Assembly: GCA_016185145.1 (NCBI GenBank)
Contig: JACPOB010000112.1
Location: 1-64,000, forward strand
Length of the DNA stretch: 64,000 nucleotides
From: Rhodospirillales bacterium
GTDB lineage: Bacteria > Pseudomonadota > Alphaproteobacteria > Reyranellales > Reyranellaceae
Reading direction: 5' to 3'
This document shows, piece by piece, positions 8,482 to 17,669 of this stretch (the first letter of the stretch is position 1; the number at the start of each line of letters is the position of its first letter). Made by a program: the position numbers and the translations under genes. The notes beneath the pieces are model-generated. The model was given only the letters and a program-made list of their open reading frames with translations. It ran no database searches and was not told where the DNA came from.

Positions 8482-9345
8482 GTGCGTCTGTATCGCGACT
8501 TCCGCAACCAGGAAGAAATTGACCGTGCGTATCGAACCGACGCCGGCGTCGATCTCGGAGCCTTGGTGAAGCGGTATGCGACGCTCAGCGCGCGAGCCCG
8601 CGACCGGCTGCCTTGCCGGCTTGGCCTGAGGTACGGTCCAACCCGGTCCGAAACCCTGGACTTCTTCTCCACGCGGCCGGGCGCCCCTCTGGTCGTGTTC
8701 ATTCACGGCGGCTATTGGCGCCTCGGCTCGGCCGGCGACGTCAGCATGCTCGCGCTCGGGCCAACGGCGCATGGTGTCGCCGTTGCCGCGGTCGACTACG
8801 CGCTGTGTCCTGCCGTGACCATTGATGAGATCACCCGTCAGTGCCGGGCCGCGCTCGCGTGGATCTGGCACAACGCCGCCGAGCTGCAGGTCGACAGGAA
8901 CCGCATCGTCGTCGCCGGTCATTCCGCGGGAGGGCATCTCGTCGGTATGCTCCTCGCCACGGATTGGCCTGGCCAGTACGGGCTGCCGGCCGACCTGATC
9001 AAAGGAGCTCTTGCCGTCAGCGGGCTCTTCGACCTGAGACCGCTGCGCTATAGTTGGCTACAGTCGAAAATCCAGCTCACCGCCGAGGCGATCGAGCGCC
9101 AAAGCCCCCTTTTTCACATTCCGACGAGCGGGCCACCCCTTGTGCTCACCTGTGGCGGTGCGGAGTCCGAGGAGTTCCATCGCCAGAGTCGGGACTATCT
9201 GGCGGCCTGGCACAAAGCCGGATTGGACGGACGATTCATCGAGCAACCCGGCGCGGACCATTTCGCGGCCGTCGAGAGCTTGGCCGAGGCCGACGGCCTG
9301 CTGACCACGATCACGCGCGAGCTAATCGCCCGAGCGCCGACCTGA
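8482..9345 (+). CDS. Alpha/beta hydrolase, arylformamidase (kynurenine formamidase)-like
   Basis: Serine hydrolase of the esterase/arylformamidase group. Key parts are the oxyanion-hole motif HGGYWRLGS, the nucleophile elbow GHSAGGHL, a late acidic residue in the GGAESEEF region and a C-terminal His in GADHFAAVE. The N-terminal LYRDFRNQEEIDRAYR is typical of this subfamily. The GTG start at 8482 follows GGGAG by six bases; an upstream ATG at 8428 overlaps the probable -35 box and is less likely. It may cleave an N-formyl or ester bond early in the pathway. Together with the ACMSD-like gene it recalls the kynurenine route, but that does not prove the substrate. Confidence 0.8.
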   Translation: MRLYRDFRNQEEIDRAYRTDAGVDLGALVKRYATLSARARDRLPCRLGLRYGPTRSETLDFFSTRPGAPLVVFIHGGYWRLGSAGDVSMLALGPTAHGVAVAAVDYALCPAVTIDEITRQCRAALAWIWHNAAELQVDRNRIVVAGHSAGGHLVGMLLATDWPGQYGLPADLIKGALAVSGLFDLRPLRYSWLQSKIQLTAEAIERQSPLFHIPTSGPPLVLTCGGAESEEFHRQSRDYLAAWHKAGLDGRFIEQPGADHFAAVESLAEADGLLTTITRELIARAPT

Positions 9346-9367
9346 AGAGCGATTGTGTGCTACCGAG

Positions 9368-9384
9368 CTTTCACTATCCGAGAA
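9368..9384 (+). promoter_or_regulatory. Island operator palindrome, copy D (degenerate left half)
   Basis: CTTTCA-CTATC-CGAGAA; the right half is well kept and the left half has two changes. TTGACC begins 18 bases after the core, the standard distance. It lies upstream of the first Rieske oxygenase genes at 9485. Confidence 0.5.
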
Positions 9385-9484
9385 GTCGGCGTGATCGGCG
9401 ATTTGACCGTCTCAGCCCCTTGGCGTTCTCTGGCGTTGATTGCTGAACCGGCTGCTTGTGGCGCGGCCAAGTGAGGAGGCGGCG

Positions 9485-10756
9485 ATGTCCGTTGTTGATC
9501 AGTCCTTTCGACAGCCTCTGCTGAAAGTCGATCCGTCGCGCGGGCACTTCAAGGTCGCCCGAAGCGTGTTCGTCGACCCGAAGATCCGCGAGATGGAGTT
9601 GGAGCGGATCTTCGCGAACTGCTGGCTCTATCTCGGGCACGAGTCCGAACTTCCGAAGCCCAACGACTTCCTCACCCGCACGGTCGGTGGCCGTCCGCTC
9701 CTGTTCCTTCGCGACCGCGAGGGGAAGGTTCGCGCGTACCTCAATATCTGCCCTCATCGCGGTGCCACGGTCTGCCGCGAGTCGCGAGGGAATGCGAAGT
9801 CGTTCACGTGCATCTTCCACGGCTGGACCTTCGGGGCGAACGGCAAGCTGCTGGACCAGCCGGGCAAGGAGTGCTTCGCGCCGAACTTCAACGACGACGA
9901 ATCCGCCAATCTGACGCCGGTGCCGAAACTCGACGAATACCGTGGTTTCTGGTTCTTCAACCTCAATCCCAAGGCGGATCCGCTTCACGACTATCTCGCG
10001 GGCGCCAAGGACTATATCGACAAGGTGGTCGATCAGTCCGAGAAAGGGATGCGCATCATCGGCGGAACCCAGGAATATTCGATCCGCGCCAACTGGAAGA
10101 TGATGGCCGAGAACAGCATCGACATCTATCACGGCCCCGCCCTTCACCCGACCTACATCGACTACCTGCAGAACACCACGGGCGCCACCGCGCCGCTGGA
10201 TGGCCTGGGCGGGTATGCCTACGACCTCGGCAACGGCCACGGCGTCGCCGAGTATCTCGGTCCCTGGGGGCGACCGGTCGCGCGCTGGATCCCGTTGTGG
10301 GGCGAGGGCGGCAAGCGCGAGATCGATGCCATTCGTGCCCGCCTCGAGAAGCGTTTCGGACCCGAACGGGCGAAGCGACTCGCGGACAACAGCTTCAATT
10401 TGCTCATCTTCCCGAACCTGGTGATCAACGACATCGTTTCCATCACCATCCGCACCTTCGAGCCGGTCTCGCCCAACTATATGACCGTGACGGCGCAGTG
10501 CATCGGGCCGAAAGAAGAAAGCGGGGCACTTCTCGAGCGCCGCATCAGCAACTTCCTGGAATTCCTCGGCCCCGCCGGCTTCGCCACGCCGGACGACATC
10601 GAAGCCATTGAGACGGCTCAGCACAGCTTCGGCGCACACAGCGGCTGGAACGATGTCTCGAAGGGGATGCCGCTGGAGAAGCAAGGCTGGATGGACGAAG
10701 GGCCGATCCGCGCGTTCTGGAGCGAGTGGAACCGGCGCATGACGGCAGCGGAGTGA
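9485..10756 (+). CDS. Aromatic-ring-hydroxylating dioxygenase, alpha subunit (first set)
   Basis: Large oxygenase subunit, 423 residues. The Rieske [2Fe-2S] domain uses C89 and H91 (CPHRGATVC) and C109 and H112 (CIFHGWTF). The catalytic domain has ENSIDIYHGPALHPT, with bridging D213 and iron ligands H216 and H221; the third ligand should be an Asp near residue 370 (GFATPDDIE region). The start at 9485 follows GAGGAGG; the frame is open 45 bases further up without a good ribosome site. It would dihydroxylate the aromatic substrate with electrons from the ferredoxin at 11.4 kb. The TGA abuts the ATG of the beta subunit. Confidence 0.93.
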   Translation: MSVVDQSFRQPLLKVDPSRGHFKVARSVFVDPKIREMELERIFANCWLYLGHESELPKPNDFLTRTVGGRPLLFLRDREGKVRAYLNICPHRGATVCRESRGNAKSFTCIFHGWTFGANGKLLDQPGKECFAPNFNDDESANLTPVPKLDEYRGFWFFNLNPKADPLHDYLAGAKDYIDKVVDQSEKGMRIIGGTQEYSIRANWKMMAENSIDIYHGPALHPTYIDYLQNTTGATAPLDGLGGYAYDLGNGHGVAEYLGPWGRPVARWIPLWGEGGKREIDAIRARLEKRFGPERAKRLADNSFNLLIFPNLVINDIVSITIRTFEPVSPNYMTVTAQCIGPKEESGALLERRISNFLEFLGPAGFATPDDIEAIETAQHSFGAHSGWNDVSKGMPLEKQGWMDEGPIRAFWSEWNRRMTAAE

Positions 10757-11263
10757 ATGATGGATACTTTGACCGAGCCCAATGCGATCACCCTTCGCGA
10801 CGTCGAGGCGTTCTTCTATATGGAGGCGGACCTGCTCGACGAGTGGCGGCTCGAGGAATGGTTGAAGCTGTTTGCTCCGACGTGCAGCTATCTGGTGCCG
10901 TCGACCGATATCTCTCCCGACGCGTCGCCGGCGGAAAACCTGTTCTACATTGCCGATGATCGGCATCGGCTCGAGCAGCGCGCGATCCGTCTGATGAAGA
11001 AGACGGCCCATGCCGAATACCCGCGCTCGCGCACGCGGCACATGATCTCCAATGTCCGTTTGCGCGGCCACGAGAACGACGAGACACTTGCGAGCTGCAA
11101 CTTCACCACGTACCGGGCCAACCGTGGCGTAAGCGACGTCTATGTCGGCCAACATCGCTACCGGCTGCTGCGCGCAAACGGCACCATCCTGATCAAGGAG
11201 AAGCGCTCGATCCTGGCCCAGGAAGGTCTGCGGCCGCACGGTCGCATCAGCTTCATCGTCTGA
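10757..11263 (+). CDS. Aromatic-ring-hydroxylating dioxygenase, beta subunit (first set)
   Basis: Small structural subunit of the SnoaL/NTF2-like fold, 168 residues. It forms the alpha3-beta3 hexamer with the preceding alpha subunit and has no metal centre of its own. Family marks are EAFFYMEADLLDEWRLEEWL, YIADDRHRLEQR, HAEYPRSRTRHMISNVR and a C-terminal EKRSILAQEGLRPHGRISFIV. It starts immediately after the alpha stop codon, so translation is coupled. A second beta subunit at 22.4 kb is clearly similar (same PRSRT-HM-SNVR and RP-GR-S-IV segments), showing the two sets are paralogs. Confidence 0.92.
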   Translation: MMDTLTEPNAITLRDVEAFFYMEADLLDEWRLEEWLKLFAPTCSYLVPSTDISPDASPAENLFYIADDRHRLEQRAIRLMKKTAHAEYPRSRTRHMISNVRLRGHENDETLASCNFTTYRANRGVSDVYVGQHRYRLLRANGTILIKEKRSILAQEGLRPHGRISFIV

Positions 11264-11366
11264 TCGGCAGAGGCCCGACGCCGGAAATGTCCGCGATAGT
11301 CATGTCCATCACCTCCACCTCACCACCGTTCGGCGGCCCTGCTTCCGACGAGGATCTTGCCGTGCC

Positions 11367-11693
11367 ATGCCGAAGGAACTGATCGTCTGCCAACTCGCCG
11401 AGCTCGAGACCGGCGAAATGCGTCGCGTCGATCGTGAGGGCGGGCCTCCCGTCGCCTTGTTCAACGTCGATGGCGCGGTCTACGCAACCGACGATGTCTG
11501 TACGCATGGCCACTCGTCGCTCACCGACGAAGGTACCTTGGAAGGCAGTGTCATCGAGTGCGGCTGGCATCGCGGCACGTTCGACGTGCGGAGCGGTCGC
11601 GCGCTGACCTCGCCCTGCCAGGAGCCCCTACGCAGCTATCCGGTCGAGATCCGAGACGGTGAGATCGTCGTCCTGCTGCCTGACGAGGGTTGA
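11367..11693 (+). CDS. Rieske-type ferredoxin of the ring-hydroxylating dioxygenase
   Basis: Soluble electron carrier passing electrons from the reductase (26.1 kb) to the oxygenase alpha subunits. The 108-residue protein has the biphenyl/naphthalene-type Rieske motifs CTHGHSSL (C45, H47) and CGWHRGTF (C65, H68), followed by the usual SPCQEPLRSYPVEI. It lies 103 bases after the beta subunit and points the same way. It is the only ferredoxin gene in the window although two oxygenases are present, so it probably serves both. Confidence 0.92.
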   Translation: MPKELIVCQLAELETGEMRRVDREGGPPVALFNVDGAVYATDDVCTHGHSSLTDEGTLEGSVIECGWHRGTFDVRSGRALTSPCQEPLRSYPVEIRDGEIVVLLPDEG

Positions 11694-11743
11694 CGCGCTC
11701 CCTGCTGGTTGCGTTCACCCGTCAGCGGTCACTTCGCAACCTC

Positions 11744-12538
11744 TTAGGACGCCTTGGCCAGTTCCCTGGGCCTGAGGGCCGCATTGGTGTGGACGACTAG
11801 TCCCTGGGTGATCGAGCTCGATGCCTCGACCAACGCCGCTTCGATTGTCCCAAGATCGTCGCGTCCAGCGACGAAGGACGCGGATAGCGCCGCGATGGGG
11901 CGGCCGACGCTGTTTCTGACGGCGACGGCCAGGCAGGCGACGCCGCTCTGGAATTCCTCGTCGTCGGCGGCGACTCCTCGCCGCTGTACGTCCGCAACGA
12001 TTTCGACGAGGGCTTCGGACGTCGCCACCGTTCGCTCGGTGAGCGGCACGAGAGCGCCGGCATGGAGATAGTCGTCGAGCTCGAGGTCTGACAGCGCGGC
12101 CAGGAGCATCTTGCCGCTCGCCGTACAGTAGGGCTCGTAGCGGGCGCCGACGCGGGTGCTGACGCGGAAAGACGGATTGCCGATCTTCTTGGCGACGATC
12201 TTCGTCATGCCGCCCTCGAGCACCGCGAGGTGTGCCGTGACGCCGAGCCGATGGGCCAAGCGCTCGATGATCACATTGGATGATTGTTCGAGCAGCGTCT
12301 CGTAGCGGACCAGGCCGCCGAGGTCCGCGAGCTGGGGGCCGAGCGTGTAGCGACCGCCCGGAAGAGCCGCCAGGGCGCCGACCCCGGCCAAGGTCTTCAG
12401 GAAGCGGTGAATGGTGGGCACCGGCAGATCCATGGCTCGGGCCACTTCCGTGAGGGTGCAGTCCTGTCCACGAGACGTCGCGAACTGGCGCAAGATGCTG
12501 AAACCGAGCTGGACTGAGCCGTTCGTTGGGGTTGCCAC
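11744..12538 (-). CDS. IclR-family transcriptional regulator
   Basis: DNA-binding regulator, 264 residues from GTG 12538, which follows GAGG by six bases; the frame extends up to 12637 but without support. The N-terminal winged helix has GFSILRQFATSRGQDCTLTEVA, PVPTIHRFLKTL and YTLGPQLADLG. The effector domain has VGARYEPYCTASGKMLLA and ends AVRNSVGRPIAALSAS. IclR proteins of the PcaR/PobR kind bind palindromes near the promoters of aromatic-degradation operons. That makes this the first candidate for the TTCTCA-N5-TGAGAA sites across the island. It is divergent from the AraC-type gene at 12709. Confidence 0.9.
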   Translation of the reverse strand: MATPTNGSVQLGFSILRQFATSRGQDCTLTEVARAMDLPVPTIHRFLKTLAGVGALAALPGGRYTLGPQLADLGGLVRYETLLEQSSNVIIERLAHRLGVTAHLAVLEGGMTKIVAKKIGNPSFRVSTRVGARYEPYCTASGKMLLAALSDLELDDYLHAGALVPLTERTVATSEALVEIVADVQRRGVAADDEEFQSGVACLAVAVRNSVGRPIAALSASFVAGRDDLGTIEAALVEASSSITQGLVVHTNAALRPRELAKAS

Positions 12539-12708
12539 GCGCGTCCTCACTGGCGACAGAGAAATGCCCGAGAAGGCTAGGAGGATTTGCCCGGAAGGCG
12601 CTATCCGGGCCGGGCAATCGATATCCCCGGACGGCAAGAACAGGGACTTTTCTCTGCCTTTCGCGCCTTTCCGGGGAGTGTCATAATGTTTGCATATCGA
12701 GGGTAATT

Positions 12709-13761
12709 TTGGATCTGAAGCAGCCGGCCTTGATCGATGAAGTCGCCGCCGTTCCGCCGGCGGGCGAGCCTGGAGCCTCCGCGCTGGCCGCGCGGCGCTG
12801 GCTCGTCCCTCATTGCGTTTTCAAGTCTGCCGATGCCGAGGAAACCCGCGCCTATGTCGTGGGCCTGTTCGACAGCCCGCATCGGCAACGGGTCGTCGGC
12901 CGTGGCAGCGAGGTGATGTCGCGCATCGAAAGCGTCAAGGCGGGAAGTATCACGCTGAGCTGCGTCGAGTACGGCACTTCGGTCATCCTCGACCAAGGGG
13001 TCCTGCCCGGCGTTCTGATGCAGTTCCCGATCCGGGGATCGGTCGAAGTCCGCTGCGGAAAGCAGACGATGACAACCAGCCCCGGAAACTTCGTCGTCCT
13101 CTCGCCCGGCCAACCCGTCATCATGATGCGGTCCGCGGACACCGCGCACATCACCCTTCGCCTGTCGCAGGGCCGTCTGGAGCGGTTTGCCGAGAGCCTG
13201 ATCGGCGAGCCGCTGCGCAAGCCGATCGTCTTCGACCTCGGCATGCCCGCCGACCAGGCCGCTGGTCGCACGATGTTCCGGCTGGTCCATCACATTCTGT
13301 CGGAGGTCAATCAGTCGGAGAGTGCGCTGAGCTGGTCGGCGATTGTCGACCAGATCGAGCGCACCTTGATGGCCACGCTGCTTCTCAGCCATCGCCACAA
13401 TTACTCGGACGTGATCGGGCAGCCAGGCGGTCCGGCCGCTCCGCGCTATGTACGCCGGGCAGAAGAGTACATGCAGGCTCATGCCCATAGGCCCATCACG
13501 ATCGACGACATCGTCGCCGCGGTCGGGGTCGGAGCGCGCACATTGTCTTGGGGATTCAAGCGTTATCGAGGCGTGTCGCCGTTGGCACATCTGCGAGCGA
13601 TCCGGCTGGACGGGGCACGGAAGGATCTCGCGAGATCGATATCGCAGACCGGCAGCGTGACCGACGTCGCGCTGCGCTGGGGCTTCAGTCATCTCGGTCG
13701 CTTCGCCCGCGACTACGCAAGACGCTTCGGAGAGCGGCCGTCCGAGACTCTGTGGCGTTGA
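12709..13761 (+). CDS. AraC/XylS-family transcriptional regulator
   Basis: Regulator with an N-terminal cupin-like ligand domain of the AraC-binding-like type (SPGNFVVLSPGQPVIMM region) and a C-terminal double HTH: RPITIDDIVAAVGVGARTLS, then GSVTDVALRWGFSHLGRFAR with the closing YARRFGERPSETL. TTG 12709 is the best start because GAGGG lies five bases before it; the frame is open further up to 12526 but that would overlap the IclR promoter region. About 350 residues is a usual length. It probably senses a pathway substrate and activates island operons, with or instead of the IclR protein. The acyl-CoA ligase gene follows after 160 bases. Confidence 0.88.
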   Translation: MDLKQPALIDEVAAVPPAGEPGASALAARRWLVPHCVFKSADAEETRAYVVGLFDSPHRQRVVGRGSEVMSRIESVKAGSITLSCVEYGTSVILDQGVLPGVLMQFPIRGSVEVRCGKQTMTTSPGNFVVLSPGQPVIMMRSADTAHITLRLSQGRLERFAESLIGEPLRKPIVFDLGMPADQAAGRTMFRLVHHILSEVNQSESALSWSAIVDQIERTLMATLLLSHRHNYSDVIGQPGGPAAPRYVRRAEEYMQAHAHRPITIDDIVAAVGVGARTLSWGFKRYRGVSPLAHLRAIRLDGARKDLARSISQTGSVTDVALRWGFSHLGRFARDYARRFGERPSETLWR

Positions 13762-13769
13762 ATTCTGGT

Positions 13770-13786
13770 TTCTCGATCCGTGAGAG
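13770..13786 (+). promoter_or_regulatory. Island operator palindrome, copy E
   Basis: TTCTCG-ATCCG-TGAGAG, with TTGACA (13805-13810) beginning 18 bases after the core. The whole block, including the AATTCT just upstream, resembles copy F. It lies upstream of the acyl-CoA ligase gene. Confidence 0.75.
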
Positions 13787-13921
13787 AGCGGGCATCGGGC
13801 GGATTTGACAGCCGTCGCCCAGGTACCGTGTCATGGCCTGGAGAAATGTCTCTCCACACATCGAGCTCGTACGAAGCACCGGAGTGCAACGTGGTTTGCC
13901 CAATCCGGATGCCCATGAGCG

Positions 13922-15559
13922 ATGGCAGGAAATCAACGATCAGACATGAACGACAGCATCTCAATCACGATCTCCGCCACGCGCGGGCATTCAATAGGTG
14001 ATGTGCTGCGCCGCGCCGCAACGCGCGAGCCGGGCAAGTTGGCCGTCCGCTGCGGGGCGGCGTCATGGACCTATGCCGAACTGGAGCACGTCTGCAATCG
14101 GCTGGGACGCGGCCTGCTCGAGCAGGGAATCGGGAAGGGCGACCGCGTGGCCGTGCTCTCGCGCAACTCCCATGCGTTCGTCGCGCTGCGGTTCTCCCTG
14201 GCGCGGATCGGCGCGATCCTGGTGCCGATCAACTTCATGCTGAACCCCGACGAGATCAACTTCATCCTGGCCAATTCCGGCGCCAGGATGCTGGCGACGG
14301 GCGCTGACCTCATCGAAGCCGGGCGGGCCGCGGTCGCGAAAGGGTGTGCGGTCGAGAAACTCGTCTGGCTTCCCGGTGAGGAAGCGGCGGCACCGCCGTC
14401 GGGCATGACGACGTTCGAGGATCTTCAGGACGTCGACGGGTCCGCTCTTGAAGTGCCGGTCGACGGCCGCGACCTCGCTCAGATCGTCTATACGAGCGGC
14501 ACGGAATCCTTGCCCAAGGGAGCGATGCTGACCCATGACGCGGTGATGTGGCAGTATGTTAGCTGCATCATAGACGGTGGCATGGAGGCGAGGGACAAGA
14601 TCCTTCATGCCTTGCCGCTCTATCACTGCGCGCAACTCGACGTCTTTCTGGGGCCGGCGATCTACCTTGGCTCTTCCGGCGTGATCACGGCAAAGCCGAC
14701 CGCCGAGAACATCCTGGCCCTTGTGGAGGCTCACGGGATCACTTCGTTCTTCGCGCCGCCGACGATCTGGATCGCCATGCTGCGGTCGCCCGCGTTCGAC
14801 AAAACCGATCTTTCGACGCTCGAGAAGGGCTATTACGGCGCCTCGATCATGCCGGTGGAAGTTCTCCTTGAGCTTCAGCGCCGCCTGCCGAAGGTCAAGT
14901 TCTGGAACTTCTACGGCCAGACCGAGATCGCACCGCTCGCCACCGTGCTCCGACCGGAGGACCAGCTGCGGAAGGCGGGCTCGGCCGGCAAGCCCGTCGT
15001 CAATGTCGAGACGCGGGTCGTCAATTCGGCAATGGAGGAGGTGAAGGTCGGCGAGATCGGGGAGATCGTTCACCGCTCCCCGCAGTTGCTGTCGGGCTAC
15101 TACAACGATCCGGCCAAAACGGCGGCGGGATTTGCCGGCGGCTGGTTTCACTCCGGCGATCTCGCGACGGTGGACGAAGACGGCTACATCACGGTGGTCG
15201 ACCGGGTGAAGGACATGATCAAGACCGGCGGCGAGAACGTGGCGAGCCGCGAAGTCGAAGAAGTGATCTATCGATTGCCCGGTGTGTCGGAGGTCGCCGT
15301 CGTGGGATTGCCGGATCCACGCTGGATCGAAGCGGTGACCGCGATCGTCGTCGTCAAGAACGATGCCGTGCTGCAGGAGGATGCTGTCATCGGCCATTGC
15401 GCGGGGTCGATAGCTCCTTTCAAGGTGCCGAAGCGCGTCATCTTCGTCGACAGTTTGCCCAAGAATCCGAGCGGCAAGCTGCTGAAGCGCGAGTTGCGGA
15501 CCCGTTACATCGGCAGCGACACGCTCGGTAAGGCGATCCAGAAAGACTTCCGGACCTGA
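13922..15559 (+). CDS. Acyl-CoA synthetase / AMP-dependent ligase
   Basis: ANL-superfamily enzyme of 545 residues that should activate a carboxylic acid as acyl-AMP and then acyl-CoA. Visible motifs: the ATP-binding loop YTSGTESLPKGAM, YGQTE, the hinge region GDLATVDEDGYITVVDR followed by VKDMIKTGGENV, and the C-terminal catalytic Lys in NPSGKLLKREL. An alternative start at 13946 (MNDSIS) cannot be ruled out; neither has a strong ribosome site. It has its own operator copy upstream. It may act on the carboxylate released by the meta-cleavage hydrolase, or on the aromatic acid itself. Confidence 0.88.
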   Translation: MAGNQRSDMNDSISITISATRGHSIGDVLRRAATREPGKLAVRCGAASWTYAELEHVCNRLGRGLLEQGIGKGDRVAVLSRNSHAFVALRFSLARIGAILVPINFMLNPDEINFILANSGARMLATGADLIEAGRAAVAKGCAVEKLVWLPGEEAAAPPSGMTTFEDLQDVDGSALEVPVDGRDLAQIVYTSGTESLPKGAMLTHDAVMWQYVSCIIDGGMEARDKILHALPLYHCAQLDVFLGPAIYLGSSGVITAKPTAENILALVEAHGITSFFAPPTIWIAMLRSPAFDKTDLSTLEKGYYGASIMPVEVLLELQRRLPKVKFWNFYGQTEIAPLATVLRPEDQLRKAGSAGKPVVNVETRVVNSAMEEVKVGEIGEIVHRSPQLLSGYYNDPAKTAAGFAGGWFHSGDLATVDEDGYITVVDRVKDMIKTGGENVASREVEEVIYRLPGVSEVAVVGLPDPRWIEAVTAIVVVKNDAVLQEDAVIGHCAGSIAPFKVPKRVIFVDSLPKNPSGKLLKRELRTRYIGSDTLGKAIQKDFRT

Positions 15560-15586
15560 CGCCGTAGGGCGTGGCGAATTCTCGCT

Positions 15587-15603
15587 TTCTCACTCCGTGA
15601 GAC
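15587..15603 (+). promoter_or_regulatory. Island operator palindrome, copy F
   Basis: TTCTCA-CTCCG-TGAGAC. TTGACA (15622-15627) begins 18 bases after the core, and CGTAAT at 15646-15651 is a fair -10 box at 18 bases. It drives the SDR and Liv transporter operon starting at 15678. Confidence 0.75.
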
Positions 15604-15677
15604 GCCGCACACGCGTGAAGTTTGACAGTTGGCGAGCGCGCGCTGCGTAATGCAGTGGAAGTGCATGCAGGGGCGCC

Positions 15678-16436
15678 TTGTTTCAACTCGACGACAAAGT
15701 TGCGATGGTGACGGGCGCCGGCAGCGGTTTGGGACGTCGCTTCTGCCAGACCCTGGCGGGCGCGGGGGCCAAAGTGGTGGCATTGGGCCGTCGTTCGGCC
15801 GAACTCGACGAAACCGTCGAGCTGGTGCGAGCCGGCATGGGAGTCTGTGAGGCCATCGTCACCGATGTGACGGATGTCTCCTCCGTGCGCGCCGCCGCCG
15901 AGGGCGCCGTCTCGAAGTTCGGAAAGGTCGACATTCTGGTCAACAATGCCGGCGTCGGCGGGCGTGCGACGTTGATCGATATCGACGAGACGTACGTGGA
16001 TCGCGTCCTGGCCACCAACATCAAGGGGCTGCTTTTCACTGCGCAGGCGGCGGCCCGGCAAATGATCGCCGCAGGCAATGGTGGGCGCATCGTCAACATC
16101 TCGTCGATCGGAGGCGAGATCAACATGGTCGGCATGGGCATCTACGCGGCTTCGAAAGCCGCGGTGAATCACCTGACGCGCACGATGGCCCACGAATGGG
16201 CGAAGTATCGTATCAACGTCAATGCAATCAGCCCCGGGTACATTCTCACGGACCTCAGCAAGGCCTATCTGCAAAGCGACGCGGGTCGCGCCTGCGTCGC
16301 CGGGCTGCCGAAGCAGCGTTATGGCGAGCCTGCCGACCTGGACGGCGTGCTGCTGTTGTTCGCCTCGGATGCTTCGGGCTTTTTGAGCGGCGCCGTCTGT
16401 GCCGCCGACGATGCACAGCGTTTCGTGCTCGCGTGA
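15678..16436 (+). CDS. SDR-family oxidoreductase, possible cis-dihydrodiol dehydrogenase
   Basis: Short-chain dehydrogenase of 252 residues with the nucleotide-binding TGAGSGLG, the NNAG motif (VNNAGVGG) and the active-site YAASK with an upstream catalytic Ser in ISSIGGEINMVG. In this setting oxidation of a cis-dihydrodiol to a catechol, or of an alcohol intermediate, is likely. The start is TTG 15678, with CAGGGG eight bases before it and no in-frame ATG nearby. It is the first gene of a probable operon with the ABC transporter. A second SDR lies with the second oxygenase at 22.9 kb, so the step assignment between them is open. Confidence 0.82.
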   Translation: MFQLDDKVAMVTGAGSGLGRRFCQTLAGAGAKVVALGRRSAELDETVELVRAGMGVCEAIVTDVTDVSSVRAAAEGAVSKFGKVDILVNNAGVGGRATLIDIDETYVDRVLATNIKGLLFTAQAAARQMIAAGNGGRIVNISSIGGEINMVGMGIYAASKAAVNHLTRTMAHEWAKYRINVNAISPGYILTDLSKAYLQSDAGRACVAGLPKQRYGEPADLDGVLLLFASDASGFLSGAVCAADDAQRFVLA

Positions 16437-16483
16437 GCCGATGGAGCGCTGCGGATTGCGACTATCCAATTGGAAGGATGATC

Positions 16484-17656
16484 ATGCGGATCCGTGATTT
16501 CTGTCTTGCTGCCCTGCTGACGATCGGCGTTGCGATCGGTCCGGCTCAGGCCGAGCCGGTGAAGATCGGTTTCATCAATACGTTCTCAGGGCCCGGTGGC
16601 GTGCTCGGCAGCGAGCAGTACGACGGTTTCATGCTGGCGGTTGATCTGGCCGGCGGCAAGTTCGGCAATCGCGAGGTTGAGGTCATCAAGGTCGACGATC
16701 AATTGAAGCCCGACATCGCGCGGCAGTTGGTCGATCGTCTGGTCAAGCGCGACAAGGTGGATCTGATCGTCGGCATCACCTTTTCGAATATTCTCGCGAC
16801 CGTGGTCGGCCCGGCCGTGGAAGCGGGGAAGATCGTGGTCAGCTCCAATGCGGGCCCGTCGACCTACGCCGGCGCCCAGTGCAATGCCGGCCTGTTCGTC
16901 GTCAGCTACGAAAATGGGCAGGCCCATAGCGCGGTCGGCGAGTATCTGAACAAGAAAGGCGTAAAGCGCGTCATTACGATGGTTCCGAACTATCAAGCCG
17001 GAAAAGACGCCTTCGCCGGGTTCAAGAGCACCTTCAAGGGAGAGGTGATCCAGGAACTCTATACGTCGCTGCAGCAGCTCGACTTCACCAGTGAACTGAC
17101 GGCGATCCGCAATGCAAAGCCCGATGCCTTTTGGGCGTTCATGCCGGGCGGGCTGGGAATCGCGCTCGTCAAGCAAGTCGCCGAGGCCAAGCTCCAGAAC
17201 GTCGTGCCCTTCTATTCGTCCTTCACAATTGACGAGTTGAGCCTGCCGGCGGTGGGCGAGGCGGCGCTCGGAAACCTATCCCCCTACCCGTGGAGCCCGG
17301 AACTCGACAACCCGGCCAACGCCAGGTTCGTGGCCGCCTTCAAGAAGAAGTACGGGCGCATTCCCAGCCTTGGCGCGATGCAGGCCTTCGACGCTGCCCA
17401 ACTGATCGAAAGCGGCATCAAGGGTACCGGCGGCAAGCTCGACCGCGATCCGTTGATCGCCTCCATGCGAAAGGCGGACTTCGCGTCGCCGCGGGGCGCG
17501 TTCAAGTTCAGCAACAACCAGTTCCCCATCCAGGATTGGTACATGCGTGTGGTTGAGAAGGGTCCGGATGGCAGCCTGCGCATCGTGAACAAGGAAAAGG
17601 TGTTCGAGAACCTCGTCGATCGCTTCCATGACGAATGCAAGATGACGGGCAAGTGA
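16484..17656 (+). CDS. ABC transporter periplasmic binding protein (Liv/aromatic acid type), first copy
   Basis: Type I periplasmic binding protein (Peripla_BP_6), 390 residues. MRIRDFCLAALLTIGVAIG, followed by PAQA, is a clear Sec signal peptide. The mature protein shows VKIGFINTFSGPGGVLGSEQ, NAGPSTYAGAQCN and YQAGKDAF. ATG 16484 is six bases after GGAAGG and is preferred over ATG 16478, which touches the ribosome site. It should deliver an aromatic or related carboxylate to the permeases encoded just downstream. A second, related binding protein is encoded at 24.9 kb; both end with the conserved FASPRG and NQFPIQDWY segments. Confidence 0.9.
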   Translation: MRIRDFCLAALLTIGVAIGPAQAEPVKIGFINTFSGPGGVLGSEQYDGFMLAVDLAGGKFGNREVEVIKVDDQLKPDIARQLVDRLVKRDKVDLIVGITFSNILATVVGPAVEAGKIVVSSNAGPSTYAGAQCNAGLFVVSYENGQAHSAVGEYLNKKGVKRVITMVPNYQAGKDAFAGFKSTFKGEVIQELYTSLQQLDFTSELTAIRNAKPDAFWAFMPGGLGIALVKQVAEAKLQNVVPFYSSFTIDELSLPAVGEAALGNLSPYPWSPELDNPANARFVAAFKKKYGRIPSLGAMQAFDAAQLIESGIKGTGGKLDRDPLIASMRKADFASPRGAFKFSNNQFPIQDWYMRVVEKGPDGSLRIVNKEKVFENLVDRFHDECKMTGK

Positions 17657-17669
17657 TCGCCAGGGCCGC

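Noticed and set aside
12546..12660. TTCTC and GAGAA half-sites in the IclR/AraC divergent gap as an eighth operator
   Set aside because: The half-sites are in direct rather than inverted order, or have no partner at the right spacing, so they do not meet the pattern of the other seven.
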